From assembly GCA_946479055.1 (NCBI GenBank), contig CAMLEX010000065.1, positions 1 through 12,102 of the forward strand: 12,102 nucleotides of DNA. Reading direction: 5' to 3'. Below are positions 1 through 7,857 of this stretch, in pieces. The notes beneath the pieces are model-generated. The model did not search any database. It was not told the origin of the DNA and saw only the letters and a list, made by a program, of their open reading frames with translations. The translations under genes and the position numbers were made by a program. Every line of letters starts with the position of its first letter. Within the stretch, counting starts at the first letter, position 1. This DNA comes from an uncultured Bacteroidota bacterium (GTDB lineage: Bacteria; Bacteroidota; Bacteroidia; Chitinophagales; Chitinophagaceae).

Positions 1-576
1 CAACCGGGTAATCATTTCTTTGGCATCAAGTTCCGCATATCTCCAGTGATCTTTGAAAAGAAAATTGATTTTTCTGAATATCATAGTTATGTTTTTCCAT
101 TGAGTTACCTGCTGGATCAAACGATTATTGAAAAAGTAAAAAAGGCCGGATCTTTTGAAAGCCGAACCAGTATTTTATCAAAATACTTTTTATCAGTGCT
201 TGCTAATTACGAAGGATCGCTTCACCCGGTGAATATTGTAAGTAAAATACTGGAGCAATGTTTTCAAAAAAATCAATTTACTGTACCCATAGAAAACTTA
301 GCTGCTAAATGCAAGATCTCTTCACGAACACTGCAACGTTATTTTGAAATGTGTACCGGTATCAGCAGCAAGCAGGCTCTGCAGATAATGCGGATAAGAA
401 AAGCGACGGCACATCTTGCTAATTCGCCACAGAATTTTCATTACTCTTTATATGGCTATTATGATCACAGCCATTTTTATAAGCATCTGAAACAATTTTT
501 GCGGGAGAATACGTTGAAGAATATGGAACCACATCTGCGCCTGCTTGAAAATTTGCACAAAAAAGAGGGCCGGTAA
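1..576 (+). CDS. AraC-family transcriptional regulator, 5'-truncated by window edge
   Basis: The frame is open from base 1, and the residues before the GTG at 46 (..NHFFGIKFRISP) look like authentic protein, so the true start lies left of the window. 191 residues are visible. The first third resembles the N-terminal sensor-like domain common in short Bacteroidota AraC regulators (DUF6597 type, from memory). Residues about 95-170 form the double helix-turn-helix DNA-binding domain: a first HTH around LAAKCKISSRTLQRYF, then the second signature around GYYDHSHFYKHLKQF, matching the family pattern GYxDxSHFxxxFK. It should bind DNA as a transcription regulator in the cytoplasm. Its ligand and targets cannot be read here. 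It converges on the outer-membrane receptor gene, and its stop codon lies next to that gene's terminator stem. Confidence 0.88.
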   Translation, partial: QPGNHFFGIKFRISPVIFEKKIDFSEYHSYVFPLSYLLDQTIIEKVKKAGSFESRTSILSKYFLSVLANYEGSLHPVNIVSKILEQCFQKNQFTVPIENLAAKCKISSRTLQRYFEMCTGISSKQALQIMRIRKATAHLANSPQNFHYSLYGYYDHSHFYKHLKQFLRENTLKNMEPHLRLLENLHKKEGR

Positions 577-588
577 GAATACCAGCCC
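567..588 (-). terminator. Rho-independent terminator of the receptor gene
   Basis: Read on the minus strand, the 8-bp stem GGGCTGGT / ACCGGCCC with a 6-nt loop is followed by TCTTTTTT. One stem position is a G-U pair in minus-strand RNA but a C-A mismatch in plus-strand RNA, and only the minus strand has the U-tract, so it serves the minus-strand gene. It lies about 28 bases after that gene's stop and overlaps the last codon and first stop base of the AraC gene. Confidence 0.75.
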
Positions 589-616
589 GGATATTAACAT
601 GAGAAAACTAAACTTT

Positions 617-3076
617 TTAATTGCCAGCCCTTTGCCTTTCTTCTTCTGATCCGGTTGTTCTTCGGCGGGCAGCCTGAACTTTATTGTTACCGAAACGATA
701 TGTAAAACTTAAAGTAGCTACCCGACTTTCTCGGTAGGCATGCCATCTTTCAATATAAACTCCCGGATAAGTAATGGTAGCCCGGGGACGATTGGTCCAG
801 AAAATATCAGTGATATTGAAACGAAGAGTTCCTTTATTTTTCAAAACAGTTTTTTGTACGCCGGTGGATAAACCCCACTGTGGTTTGGAAACCATAAAAC
901 CATATTGTCCGCCTGAATTGAAGCTTGCATTCAGTTCTGTGGTCCAGCCTTTTTTAAAAGTAAATGTATTGCTGGTGCTCATATCAAAAGCCGGTTTGCC
1001 ATTGTCCAATGCGGAGCCTGCAAGATTTCCATTAAAATGATTATACTAAAGATTGCCGTTATTGATCATGCTCCACCAATTATTGATACGAATAGGTGCG
1101 GCAATTGTCAACCCAAAATAATCAGACGATTCAAGATTGATAGGTATCTGAACTGTTACATTATCTTCAGACAAAATAGTGGGAAATACATCTTTAAATC
1201 TTGCGATGGCAATATTCTGGTTGTCCTTAGTATGGCTGTAGCCTAATGTAAAATTTAAATTCTTTACTGTGTAGTTCAATTCATAGGACCAGGTAAGTTG
1301 CGGCAATAATCCCGGGCTGCCGGTAGCATACGTTGTTACATCAATTAAAAATAAGAAAGGGTTCAGTTGTGAATAACCGGGACGGTCAATCCGGCGACTA
1401 ACAGATACGCCAATGGTCTGATCATCTTTTATATGATAATTAAAAAAGGCACTGGGAAATAATTGAAAATAACTGGAATCAAATTTTACATCCCCTTTTA
1501 CCTGGTGTGTTTCAATATTTGTTTGTTCACCACGAAGCCCAACCTGCCAGTCAAATTGTTTATATGCCTTACTGAAGTTGATATAAGCAGCGTTATTGTT
1601 TTCTTTGTAAAAAAAACGGTTTGTTTTGTTGGGATCATTGACAGGGACGCCATTGCTTACATCAAAAAACTTCGCATCATTATCGCTGGAAACAAAGCTT
1701 ATTTTTCCACCAGCCTCCAGTTTCGCCTTGTTTTTTAGTGGATGTACGTAATCAATCTTCGCTGTTTTTATTGTAAGCCTTCCATCCTGGTCGCCATTAA
1801 GCTTATAATCATTCTGCAAAGGAGTTCCATCGTTTTTATAATACTTTGTCGCATTATAAGAAAGGGAGTTCGATTTAAATACACCATAGTCTGCATCGGC
1901 AGTCAATTCTTTGCCCGTGCTGTCGAAACTATGTTTGAAATTAATGTTAGCGAAAATATTGTTCGCATTATCATTGTTACCAGCCAGAGTTTCGAAAGTA
2001 GAAATGGGTTGTTCTGCAGTATCAATAACAGTGGCTTTGTTATTAGTAGTTCTTTTAAAGTGATTAAAATTACCGTTAACCACAAAACCAATTATTGATT
2101 TTTTTGAGGGGAAAAAATCCGCTCCAAACCGGGCGGTATTGGAAGTAATCGGAAACCGGGCATAATTGTCTTTCAGATCTCTGCCTTTAAAAATTCCGTT
2201 TTCATAAAAATTTCTATCCAGAAAAAGATGGTTAAGCCCTTTTCGAAAAGCATAATTGTAATTGCCAAAGATGTTTATCTTTTTATTGCGGTAATTGAAT
2301 GTTGTTCCTGCATTGGCTTTTGGATAAACACCTTGTCCGTAACTGCCGGTCAATGTTCCATTCACTCCAAAGCGCTGATCTTTTTTCATCCGGATATCAA
2401 TGATACCTGAATTACCGGCGGCATCATACTTAGCAGAAGGATTGGTGATAATCTCAATACGTTCAATGGCGCTGGAAGGAAGACCACGCAGATAGTTGGC
2501 AAGATCTGCACCGGTCATGGGTGAAGGCTTGCCATCGATCATAATGATGACTCCCTGCCGCCCACGAAGGCCCAGCACATCATTCTGATCAATACTTACA
2601 CCAGGCGATCTTTCTAATACATCCATTGCAGAGCTTCCTGCATTAACAATGCTATTTTCTACATTTACAATAAGGCGGTCACTTAGCTTTTGAATAAACG
2701 GTTTTTTGCTGGTAACTGTTACGCCACTAAGTTGTGTAGCCTGTGGTTGAAGAGTAAGATCAGATAAACTTATGTCTGGTTGAGATGCTGATAATTCTAT
2801 AACAGGTGAATATTGTATTGAATAATTAACCATGCTTGCCTTTAGCATATATGAACCGAAAGGAATTTTTTCAAATTCTGCAAGGCCCCTGCTATCCGTG
2901 ATGGCAACTTTTATCAAAGAAGAATCTTTTGCTTTTAATAATTCTATGGTTGCATTTTCCAGGGCGGCGGCTTTTTCATTGATAATGGCAATCTTTATTT
3001 TTCCATGATCGGAAAATTGAGCATTGGCAGTTGCAGTTAGGACAATACTTAGAAGAATAAACAAATATGATCTCAT
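617..3076 (-). pseudogene. Outer-membrane beta-barrel (TonB-dependent receptor-like) protein interrupted by in-frame TAG
   Basis: Ignoring one stop codon at 1046-1048, this frame encodes 819 codons, a usual length for the family. Residues 1-19 are a Sec signal peptide with probable cleavage at ANA|QF. Residues about 25-110 are a carboxypeptidase-regulatory-like Ig fold. Residues about 117-235 are a plug domain (VTVTSKKPF.., then a VIIMIDGKP and IERIEIITNPSAKYDA region). The rest is a C-terminal barrel of the OMP_b-brl_3 type. The likely site is the outer membrane, and the substrate is unknown. Translation stops after codon 676 (..MINNGNL), then continues in the same frame as YNHFNGNLAGSALDNGK and on to a normal family ending (FTYRFGNNK.., then a basic, Glu-rich tail) with TAA at 617-619. 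If the stop is real, the product loses about 142 residues including the last strands and should not insert. Sequencing error or suppression are alternatives. Confidence 0.85.
1046..1048 (-). other. Premature in-frame TAG codon in receptor gene
   Basis: The plus strand reads CTA, so the coding strand reads ..AAT CTT TAG TAT AAT CAT.. The upstream and downstream parts share one frame (1046 and 617 are congruent modulo 3), so this is a nonsense codon and not a frameshift. A single substitution from TAT or TAC (Tyr), TTG (Leu) or TCG (Ser) would create it. An aromatic residue would suit a beta-strand here. Confidence 0.9.
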
Positions 3077-3095
3077 GCCGTTTGGTTTGTTACAC

Positions 3096-3103
3096 CAAAG
3101 ATT
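3096..3103 (-). promoter_or_regulatory. Possible -7 element of the receptor gene
   Basis: The minus strand reads AATCTTTG, seven of eight matches to the Bacteroidota -7 consensus TAnnTTTG, 19 bases before the ATG at 3076. No convincing -33 box is visible, so this is a weak call. Confidence 0.28.
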
Positions 3104-3201
3104 GCAAGAAAACGAAATCTTTCGTATTTAAATAGTATAATCAGTCAAAACAAAAGATGAATGGATTGTAAAAAAGTTAGCGCTGTCGGATTTTTACATA
3201 G

Positions 3202-3235
3202 TCAAAGGCCCGGCTATTCCGAGCCGGGCCTTTGA
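3202..3235 (-). terminator. Strong GC-rich hairpin downstream of the M28 peptidase gene
   Basis: A perfect 14-bp inverted repeat (TCAAAGGCCCGGCT / AGCCGGGCCTTTGA) with a 6-nt loop begins 17 bases after the peptidase stop. It separates that gene from the co-directional receptor gene. No clean U-tract follows on either strand, so the position and stem strength are the evidence for termination. It could instead be a processing or mRNA-stability hairpin. Confidence 0.6.
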
Positions 3236-3252
3236 AAAAAATAATTTAGTCC

Positions 3253-4884
3253 TTATTTTTCCCTGATTGCTTTAAATTCAGAACCGGTTTTCCATTCCGG
3301 CCAGTTTTTATCAAAAGCAAGACGGCCACCCACGCGGAACAACAATTGAAGATCATCTATCGCTCCATCTAATTTCCAGGTGACGGCATCATATTCATCA
3401 GAAGGGCGATGGTAATGTTTTTCCGTGTATTCATCTTCCATTTTTTTACCAAAACCCGTTTCTTTTCCAATAACATCAATACCACTATTAGTATATAAAG
3501 CAGGTATGCCCACCTTAGCAAAATTGAAATGATCGGAACGATAATAATAACCTGCCTCGGGATGAATTTCGTAAGAAATTACTCGATCCATTTTCACGGC
3601 TTCATCTTTCAACAGGTCTTCTAATTCGGACTGTCCCTGTCCTACCACAATGATGTCTTTTGTTTTTCCATACCAGTTCAGTCCATCCATATTAATATTT
3701 GCCACGTAAACTGGGTTTTGCGCATAGTATGCAGAGCCCCATAAGCCCTGTTCTTCTGCTGTTACGGAAAGAAAAATAATAGTACGCTCCGGTTTTGTCT
3801 TTAAACTATTAAACCCTCTTGCCAATTCCAGCAAGCCTGCTGTAGCACTTGCATTGTCCAATGCTCCATTGTAAATAGAATCGCCTGTTTCATCAGGTTT
3901 TCCAAAACCAAGGTGATCCCAATGCGCTGTGTAGATAATTGTTTCATCAGGATATTTACTGCCGGTTATTTTACCAATTACATTATTTGATTTATCATAA
4001 TTCGTTTTCACTTGCATAGTGGTGGATAATTTCAGATTTAAAGATTGTCCTTTAAAACCCCGAACATCAGCTTTGGTTAATAAGGTTGAATCCTGTCCTG
4101 CAGCAACTAATAATTTTTGTGCAGTTGGACCCGATACCCAACCGATCACATCGCAAAGTTTTTCATCTTTGCCACGATTGTCTAAACGAAGGCGTGATGT
4201 ATTCCAGTTATTCTGAACCACTTTAAATGGATAACTGGCTGCTTCGGTATTGTGAATGATCAGACAACCCTTAGCTCCTTGTTTGGCAGCTTCCTCAAAC
4301 TTATAAGTCCAGCGGCCGTAGTAGGTCATTGTTTTCCCTTTAAACAATGAACTGTCACCTGCGTTGAAACCGGGGTCATTGACCAAAACCAAAACAACTT
4401 TACTTTTTACATCCAATCCTTCATAGTCGTTCCAGTTATATTCAGGAGCTACTACGCCATAACCTGCAAAAACAACTTCATCATTATTGAGTGAAATCGC
4501 AGAATCGGTTTTATCTGTCCAGATCACATAATCATCCAATCCCTTCAACGTAAAATTTCCTTTTGCTGATGTTACTTGCATCGAAGGTGCGGCTTCTGTA
4601 GTAATGCGTACCATTGGCACTTCCTGGAAATAACTATTCCCATTACCAGGCTCCAACCCAACTGCAATAAATTGCTCCTTTAAATAATTAATAGTTTTTA
4701 TTTCTCCTTCGGTAAAAGGTTTTCTTCCTGCGAAGTCATCGGAAGATAATTGGGCAATATGCTTTCCCAAACTGTCAGTGCTAAAAGCAGAAAGACCATC
4801 CTGTTCATCTATCACCTTTTCACCCTGATTGCAGGAAGTAAATAACAAAACAGAAAAGGCGGCAACTAATAAAGAACGATTCAT
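3253..4884 (-). CDS. M28-family zinc metallopeptidase, lipoprotein with PA domain
   Basis: 543 residues. The N-terminus MNRSLLVAAFSVLLFTSC is a lipoprotein signal peptide with the lipidated Cys at 18, so the enzyme is anchored in the envelope outside the cytoplasm. Residues about 135-290 look like a protease-associated (PA) insert (GYGVVAPEYNWNDY, KVVLVLVNDPGF, GAKGCLIIHN). The M28 catalytic core follows, with the expected di-zinc set by comparison with Aeromonas aminopeptidase: H321-x-D323 in AHWDHLG, D343 in GALDNASA, E377-E378 in TAEEQGLWGS, D400 in NINMD and H452 in YRSDHFNF. All metal ligands and the general-base Glu are present, so it should be an active aminopeptidase or related exopeptidase. 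The substrate is not readable. It is probably monocistronic, with a hairpin after the stop and a spacer upstream. Confidence 0.93.
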   Translation of the reverse strand: MNRSLLVAAFSVLLFTSCNQGEKVIDEQDGLSAFSTDSLGKHIAQLSSDDFAGRKPFTEGEIKTINYLKEQFIAVGLEPGNGNSYFQEVPMVRITTEAAPSMQVTSAKGNFTLKGLDDYVIWTDKTDSAISLNNDEVVFAGYGVVAPEYNWNDYEGLDVKSKVVLVLVNDPGFNAGDSSLFKGKTMTYYGRWTYKFEEAAKQGAKGCLIIHNTEAASYPFKVVQNNWNTSRLRLDNRGKDEKLCDVIGWVSGPTAQKLLVAAGQDSTLLTKADVRGFKGQSLNLKLSTTMQVKTNYDKSNNVIGKITGSKYPDETIIYTAHWDHLGFGKPDETGDSIYNGALDNASATAGLLELARGFNSLKTKPERTIIFLSVTAEEQGLWGSAYYAQNPVYVANINMDGLNWYGKTKDIIVVGQGQSELEDLLKDEAVKMDRVISYEIHPEAGYYYRSDHFNFAKVGIPALYTNSGIDVIGKETGFGKKMEDEYTEKHYHRPSDEYDAVTWKLDGAIDDLQLLFRVGGRLAFDKNWPEWKTGSEFKAIREK

Positions 4885-5250
4885 AAAATGTTTTTTTATA
4901 GAAATGAATCATAAAAATTTTCGAGCCATTTATATCCACCGCGATGAAAATTTTTTGGCGAATTCCATAACTTGTCCTGAAGCATCGGGATGGCCAAAAA
5001 AGAAAAAAAGTTATCACATGAAAATAAAGTAAAATTTTTATTAACCAGTCTTCCTTATGACAAGAGGCATTTAGATCAACCCATTTATTTGAAAATTTGT
5101 TTTCTGCAGAAAGATTACTTTTAGTTTTATGATACAAGAGAGCCTGCTTTTTATCTACTTCTTTCTTTGCAATTTCTATCTTATCTATGCTTAGCGAGAA
5201 GCGTGGCATTTCGAATGAATAAAATTCTTTAAAAAGGTTGCCGGAAATAA
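4885..5250. other. AT-rich intergenic spacer between M28 peptidase and OmpA-like genes
   Basis: No gene can be supported in these roughly 370 bases. They contain a 10-bp perfect inverted repeat (AAAAATTTTC at 4913-4922, GAAAATTTTT at 4946-4955) in the presumed leader of the peptidase mRNA. They also contain a short imperfect dyad, TCCTGAAGCATCGGGA, near 4975-4990. A minus-strand frame of 129 codons starts at ATG 5209 (MPRFSLSIDKIEIAKKE..) and runs into the peptidase start region. Its first 55 residues look protein-like, but the rest is Phe/Ile/Tyr-rich as expected of translated AT-rich spacer, so I left it unannotated. No convincing promoter for the peptidase was found. Confidence 0.5.
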
Positions 5251-5251
5251 A

Positions 5252-5282
5252 AAAGCCATCCCGTCTTTATCGGAATGGCTTT
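5252..5282 (-). terminator. Rho-independent terminator of the OmpA-like gene
   Basis: On the minus strand a 12-bp stem (AAAGCCATTCCG / CGGGATGGCTTT, one G-U pair) with a 7-nt loop is followed directly by TTTTATTT. The wobble pair is a C-A mismatch in plus-strand RNA, so the signal is directional. It begins 19 bases past the stop at 5302. Confidence 0.85.
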
Positions 5283-5301
5283 CATTTCTTTTATAATTTA
5301 A

Positions 5302-6174
5302 TTATCCTTTATTAGGTTCTAATAATTTAAAGAACTGATCCAACTGTGGCAAAATAACAATTCTTGTTCTGCGGTTAGAAGCTCTGCCTTCTTTAGTTGT
5401 ATTCTCAGCAACAGGATTATATTCCCCGCGGCCGGCAGCAGCCATTTTTGCAGGATCCAATCCATATTGTTTTTGCAGAATTCTTACTACCGATGTAGCA
5501 CGTTTTACACTAAGGTCCCAGTTATCCAATACAAAACCGCCGCCTTTATATTCTACATTATCCGTATGGCCTTCCACCATAAATTCTATATCAGGTTGAT
5601 TTTTCAAAACCGTGGCAACTTTGCCCAACACAGTTTTTGCCTGTGGTGTTACATCGAATTTAGCTGTTTTGAAAAGAAGTTTATCAGAGATATCTATGTA
5701 TACAACACCCTTATCCACTTTGATATTGATGTCTTCATCCGCCATATTTCCAATAGCTCCTTTAAGATTCATCACCAATGCCATATTCAATGAATCTTTG
5801 CGTGCCATTTGTTGTTGCAATGTTTGAATATAGGAATCTTTGGCGCCAATATTCTCCATTGATTTTTTAATGCTTTCCGCCTGTGAGCTGGAAATAACAG
5901 AAAGGTCTTCCAGTTGTTTTAAAGCTTGTGTATTGTTTTGTTTTAAGAACTCCATTTGCTTGTTGAGATTGGCAATATCTGTTTCCAAGCTACTTTTTTG
6001 GCGCTGCAGGTTAGCTTTTTCATCATTACATGCACTAAGACTGCCCTGTGACTGGGTATATTGCGTCTGCAGAGCGGCATAATCAGCCTGTGATTTTTTA
6101 AATTTTTTACTGCTTACGCAGGAAAAAAGAAAGATAGCCGATAAGGCGGGAAGTACAATTTGTTTTGCATTCAT
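5302..6174 (-). CDS. OmpA-family peptidoglycan-binding lipoprotein with coiled-coil stalk
   Basis: 290 residues. The signal peptide MNAKQIVLPALSAIFLFSC gives a lipidated Cys at 19. Residues about 25-130 are Gln/Ser/Lys-rich with heptad-like spacing (LQRQKSSLETDIANLNKQM), predicting an alpha-helical coiled coil. Residues about 150-275 are the OmpA C-terminal domain. The residues expected to hold diaminopimelate are D205 in GHTDN and R225 in LSVKRA, by analogy with A. baumannii OmpA, and the end signature EGRASNRRTRI is present. It should link the outer membrane to peptidoglycan from the periplasm. No beta-barrel is present, so it is not a classical OmpA porin. It is transcribed alone, with its own candidate promoter and a clear terminator. 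The start ATG at 6174 is fixed by the signal peptide. Confidence 0.93.
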   Translation of the reverse strand: MNAKQIVLPALSAIFLFSCVSSKKFKKSQADYAALQTQYTQSQGSLSACNDEKANLQRQKSSLETDIANLNKQMEFLKQNNTQALKQLEDLSVISSSQAESIKKSMENIGAKDSYIQTLQQQMARKDSLNMALVMNLKGAIGNMADEDINIKVDKGVVYIDISDKLLFKTAKFDVTPQAKTVLGKVATVLKNQPDIEFMVEGHTDNVEYKGGGFVLDNWDLSVKRATSVVRILQKQYGLDPAKMAAAGRGEYNPVAENTTKEGRASNRRTRIVILPQLDQFFKLLEPNKG

Positions 6175-6255
6175 AATGGACTTGTTTTAAATGAATAAAA
6201 TTAATGACTATATAATTATAGTGATACGAATATTCAGGATAGGATTTAAAGAGGG

Positions 6256-6263
6256 CAAAGATA
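6256..6263 (-). promoter_or_regulatory. Putative -7 promoter element of the OmpA-like gene
   Basis: The minus strand reads TATCTTTG, a full match to TAnnTTTG, the -7 element used by the Bacteroidota primary sigma factor. It would give a leader of roughly 75 bases. No clear -33 box is seen at the usual distance. Confidence 0.45.
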
Positions 6264-6558
6264 ACCGAACAAAAAAGTTCATTTCCTGAAACTTTGTTAA
6301 TAAATAGTATTCCAAAAACATGCCTGTTTTACTTCGAAAGGAATGATGCTTATAAAAAAATTTTACTTTGATAGGATTAAGACAATTTTCCCAGGTGAAA
6401 TCACTTGTCTTTATATGAAAAATTCAGTTATTTAAATTCACAATGGTTTAAACTCTATGAGTTCAAAATGATCCAGGCTCATTGACCAATATTGATCAGT
6501 TAACGGGATAAATATACTTGTTTACCGAAAAAATAATGACCGCTGACGAAAAAATTTT

Positions 6559-6566
6559 CAACTTTG
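6559..6566 (+). promoter_or_regulatory. Possible -7 element of the MFS gene; supports the downstream ATG
   Basis: CAACTTTG matches TAnnTTTG at seven of eight positions and lies 20 bases before the ATG at 6587. If used, transcription would begin inside the upstream TTG-initiated extension, which argues that the extension is not translated. No -33 box was identified. Confidence 0.35.
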
Positions 6567-6586
6567 CGTTTCATAATTCAAAAGAT

Positions 6587-7849
6587 ATGGCAACGGATCG
6601 TAAAGCAGCAGTTGGTTTTATTTTTATAACCTTGTTAATTGATGTAATGGGATGGGGGTTGATCATTCCTGTAATGCCGGACCTTATCGCCCAACTAAAA
6701 AACATTTCTATAAACGAAGCCAGTCCTTACGGGGCATGGCTATTATCTGTATACGCTGTTACCCAGTTTTTATTTGCTCCTGTCATCGGCAACCTGAGCG
6801 ATAAATTCGGCCGCAGACCCGTTTTACTTGGTTCGTTATTGGGCTTTGGTATTGATTATCTTTTTCTGGCTTTGGCGCCTACCTATGGTTGGTTATTTGT
6901 AGGTCGTATCATTGCGGGTATTACCGGCGCCAGTTTTACAACAGCCACAGCATACATTGCTGATGTAAGTACTGAAGAAACAAGAGCCAAAAACTTTGGC
7001 ATGATCGGGGCTGCATTCGGATTAGGATTTGTAATCGGCCCGGCATTAGGCGGTCTGCTGGCAGATTTTGGCATCCGGGCTCCTTTTTATGCAGCGGCTG
7101 GTCTTTGTTTATTAAATGCTTTATATGGCTATTTTGTATTGCCTGAATCATTAAGTAAAGAGCATCGTCGCGAATTTCATTGGAAAAGAGCTAACCCTAT
7201 CGGATCATTACAATTATTAAAAAAATATCCTGCCATTGGCGGATTAGCCATTTCCTTTTTTCTCATATACCTGGCAGCGCAAGCTGTTCAGGGCAACTGG
7301 AGTTTTTTTACGATCTATCGGTTTAACTGGAGTGAAAAAATGGTAGGCATATCATTGGCCGTTGTTGGATTATTAGTTGGTGGTGTTCAGGGCGGGCTTA
7401 CAAGGGTAATAAACCCGCGGCTGGGAAATGAAAAAAGTATTTACCTGGGGCTGTTGTTATATACACTCGGACTTGTTTTATTTGCTTTTGCAACCGAGGG
7501 GTGGATGATGTTTGCTTTTCTTGTTCCTTATTGTTTAGGCGGTATCGCCGGCCCGGCCTTGCAATCAATATTAGCGGGGCATGTACCGCCTAATGAGCAG
7601 GGAGAATTACAGGGAGCCTTAACAAGTTTGATGAGCCTTACAACTATTATCGGACCGCCGATAATGAATTACCTGTTTTATTTTTTTACCAAAGAAAATG
7701 CTCCGGTACATTTCCCAGGAATTTCTTTCCTGCTAGCAGCCATGTTAATGCTGGCCAGTGTTTTAATTGCTTATTCTTTTTTGCAAAAGGAAAAGAAAAT
7801 AGTTGGAAACCTCACCCCCAACCCCCTCTCTGGGGGAGAGGGGGCTTAG
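6587..7849 (+). CDS. TCR/Tet-like major facilitator superfamily (DHA1) transporter
   Basis: 420 residues from the ATG at 6587. A TTG at 6518 and an ATG at 6536 lie in frame upstream, but the family N-terminus begins close to MATDRKAAVGFIF and a promoter-like box lies between, so 6587 is preferred. The pattern of hydrophobic segments fits 12 membrane helices in the inner membrane. MFS motif A is G68-NLSDKFGRR, the motif-B-like Arg is R107 (GRIIAGITGA), and the antiporter motif C is GFVIGPALGG at 147-156. Together these indicate a proton-coupled drug exporter of the tetracycline-resistance-like subgroup. The substrate, and any actual resistance, cannot be inferred. The last 13 residues (NLTPNPLSGGEGA) come from a palindromic dispersed-type repeat and not from the transporter family. 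The stop is TAG, 8 bases from the stop of the convergent gene. Confidence 0.92.
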   Translation: MATDRKAAVGFIFITLLIDVMGWGLIIPVMPDLIAQLKNISINEASPYGAWLLSVYAVTQFLFAPVIGNLSDKFGRRPVLLGSLLGFGIDYLFLALAPTYGWLFVGRIIAGITGASFTTATAYIADVSTEETRAKNFGMIGAAFGLGFVIGPALGGLLADFGIRAPFYAAAGLCLLNALYGYFVLPESLSKEHRREFHWKRANPIGSLQLLKKYPAIGGLAISFFLIYLAAQAVQGNWSFFTIYRFNWSEKMVGISLAVVGLLVGGVQGGLTRVINPRLGNEKSIYLGLLLYTLGLVLFAFATEGWMMFAFLVPYCLGGIAGPALQSILAGHVPPNEQGELQGALTSLMSLTTIIGPPIMNYLFYFFTKENAPVHFPGISFLLAAMLMLASVLIAYSFLQKEKKIVGNLTPNPLSGGEGA

Positions 7850-7851
7850 GG
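7811..7851. repeat. GC-rich palindromic dispersed-type repeat at the MFS 3' end
   Basis: The core is a perfect 9-bp stem, CCCCCTCTC (7822-7830) and GAGAGGGGG (7836-7844), with loop TGGGG, flanked by CTCACCCCCAA and CTTAGGG. From memory, sequences of this kind, translating as LTPNPxxxGEG, are scattered in many bacterial genomes. Here it is in frame with, and supplies the end of, the transporter gene. It also sits between two convergent genes, where the hairpin could help end transcripts in both directions, although no U-tract follows. Confidence 0.65.
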
Positions 7852-7857
7852 CTTTAT

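Larger units (their letters stand above)
6175..6586. other. Divergent intergenic region with three imperfect dyads
   Basis: This spacer between the OmpA-like gene (-) and the MFS gene (+) holds no supported gene. Besides the promoter candidates it has three inverted repeats on the MFS side: CAGGTGA-AA-TCACTTG (6392-6407, one wobble), TTTAAACTC-TAT-GAGTTCAAA (6447-6467, one mismatch) and TGACCAATATTGATCA (6483-6498, one mismatch pair). The last two have operator-like size. No TetR or MarR gene is in the window to bind them. Confidence 0.5.

Noticed and set aside
46..48. GTG as start of the AraC-type regulator
   Set aside because: The frame is open to base 1 and upstream residues look like the family's N-terminal domain, so the gene is cut by the window edge.
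1010..1048. Frameshift between the two parts of the receptor gene
   Set aside because: Both parts are in the same frame. The only lesion is TAG at 1046-1048, and intervening codons read YNHFNGNLAGSAL. A second gene starting near 1009 (the codon there is TTG) is unnecessary.
1046..1048. TAG reassigned to an amino acid in this organism
   Set aside because: The MFS gene and the phosphoglycerol-transferase gene both end at TAG where family proteins should end, so TAG acts as a stop here. Readthrough at one site is not excluded.
4820..5209. 129-codon minus-strand ORF as a real gene
   Set aside because: It overlaps the peptidase signal peptide, has no recognised domain, and its second half is Phe/Ile/Tyr-rich like translated AT-rich spacer. 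Noted only as a possible remnant.
6518..6586. TTG start giving a 23-residue N-terminal extension of the MFS protein
   Set aside because: The extension has no family resemblance and contains a promoter-like CAACTTTG. The ATG at 6587 fits the usual N-terminus.
7811..7851. CRISPR repeat or classical terminator
   Set aside because: Only one copy with no spacers, and no U-tract after the stem on either strand. It fits a dispersed palindromic repeat better.
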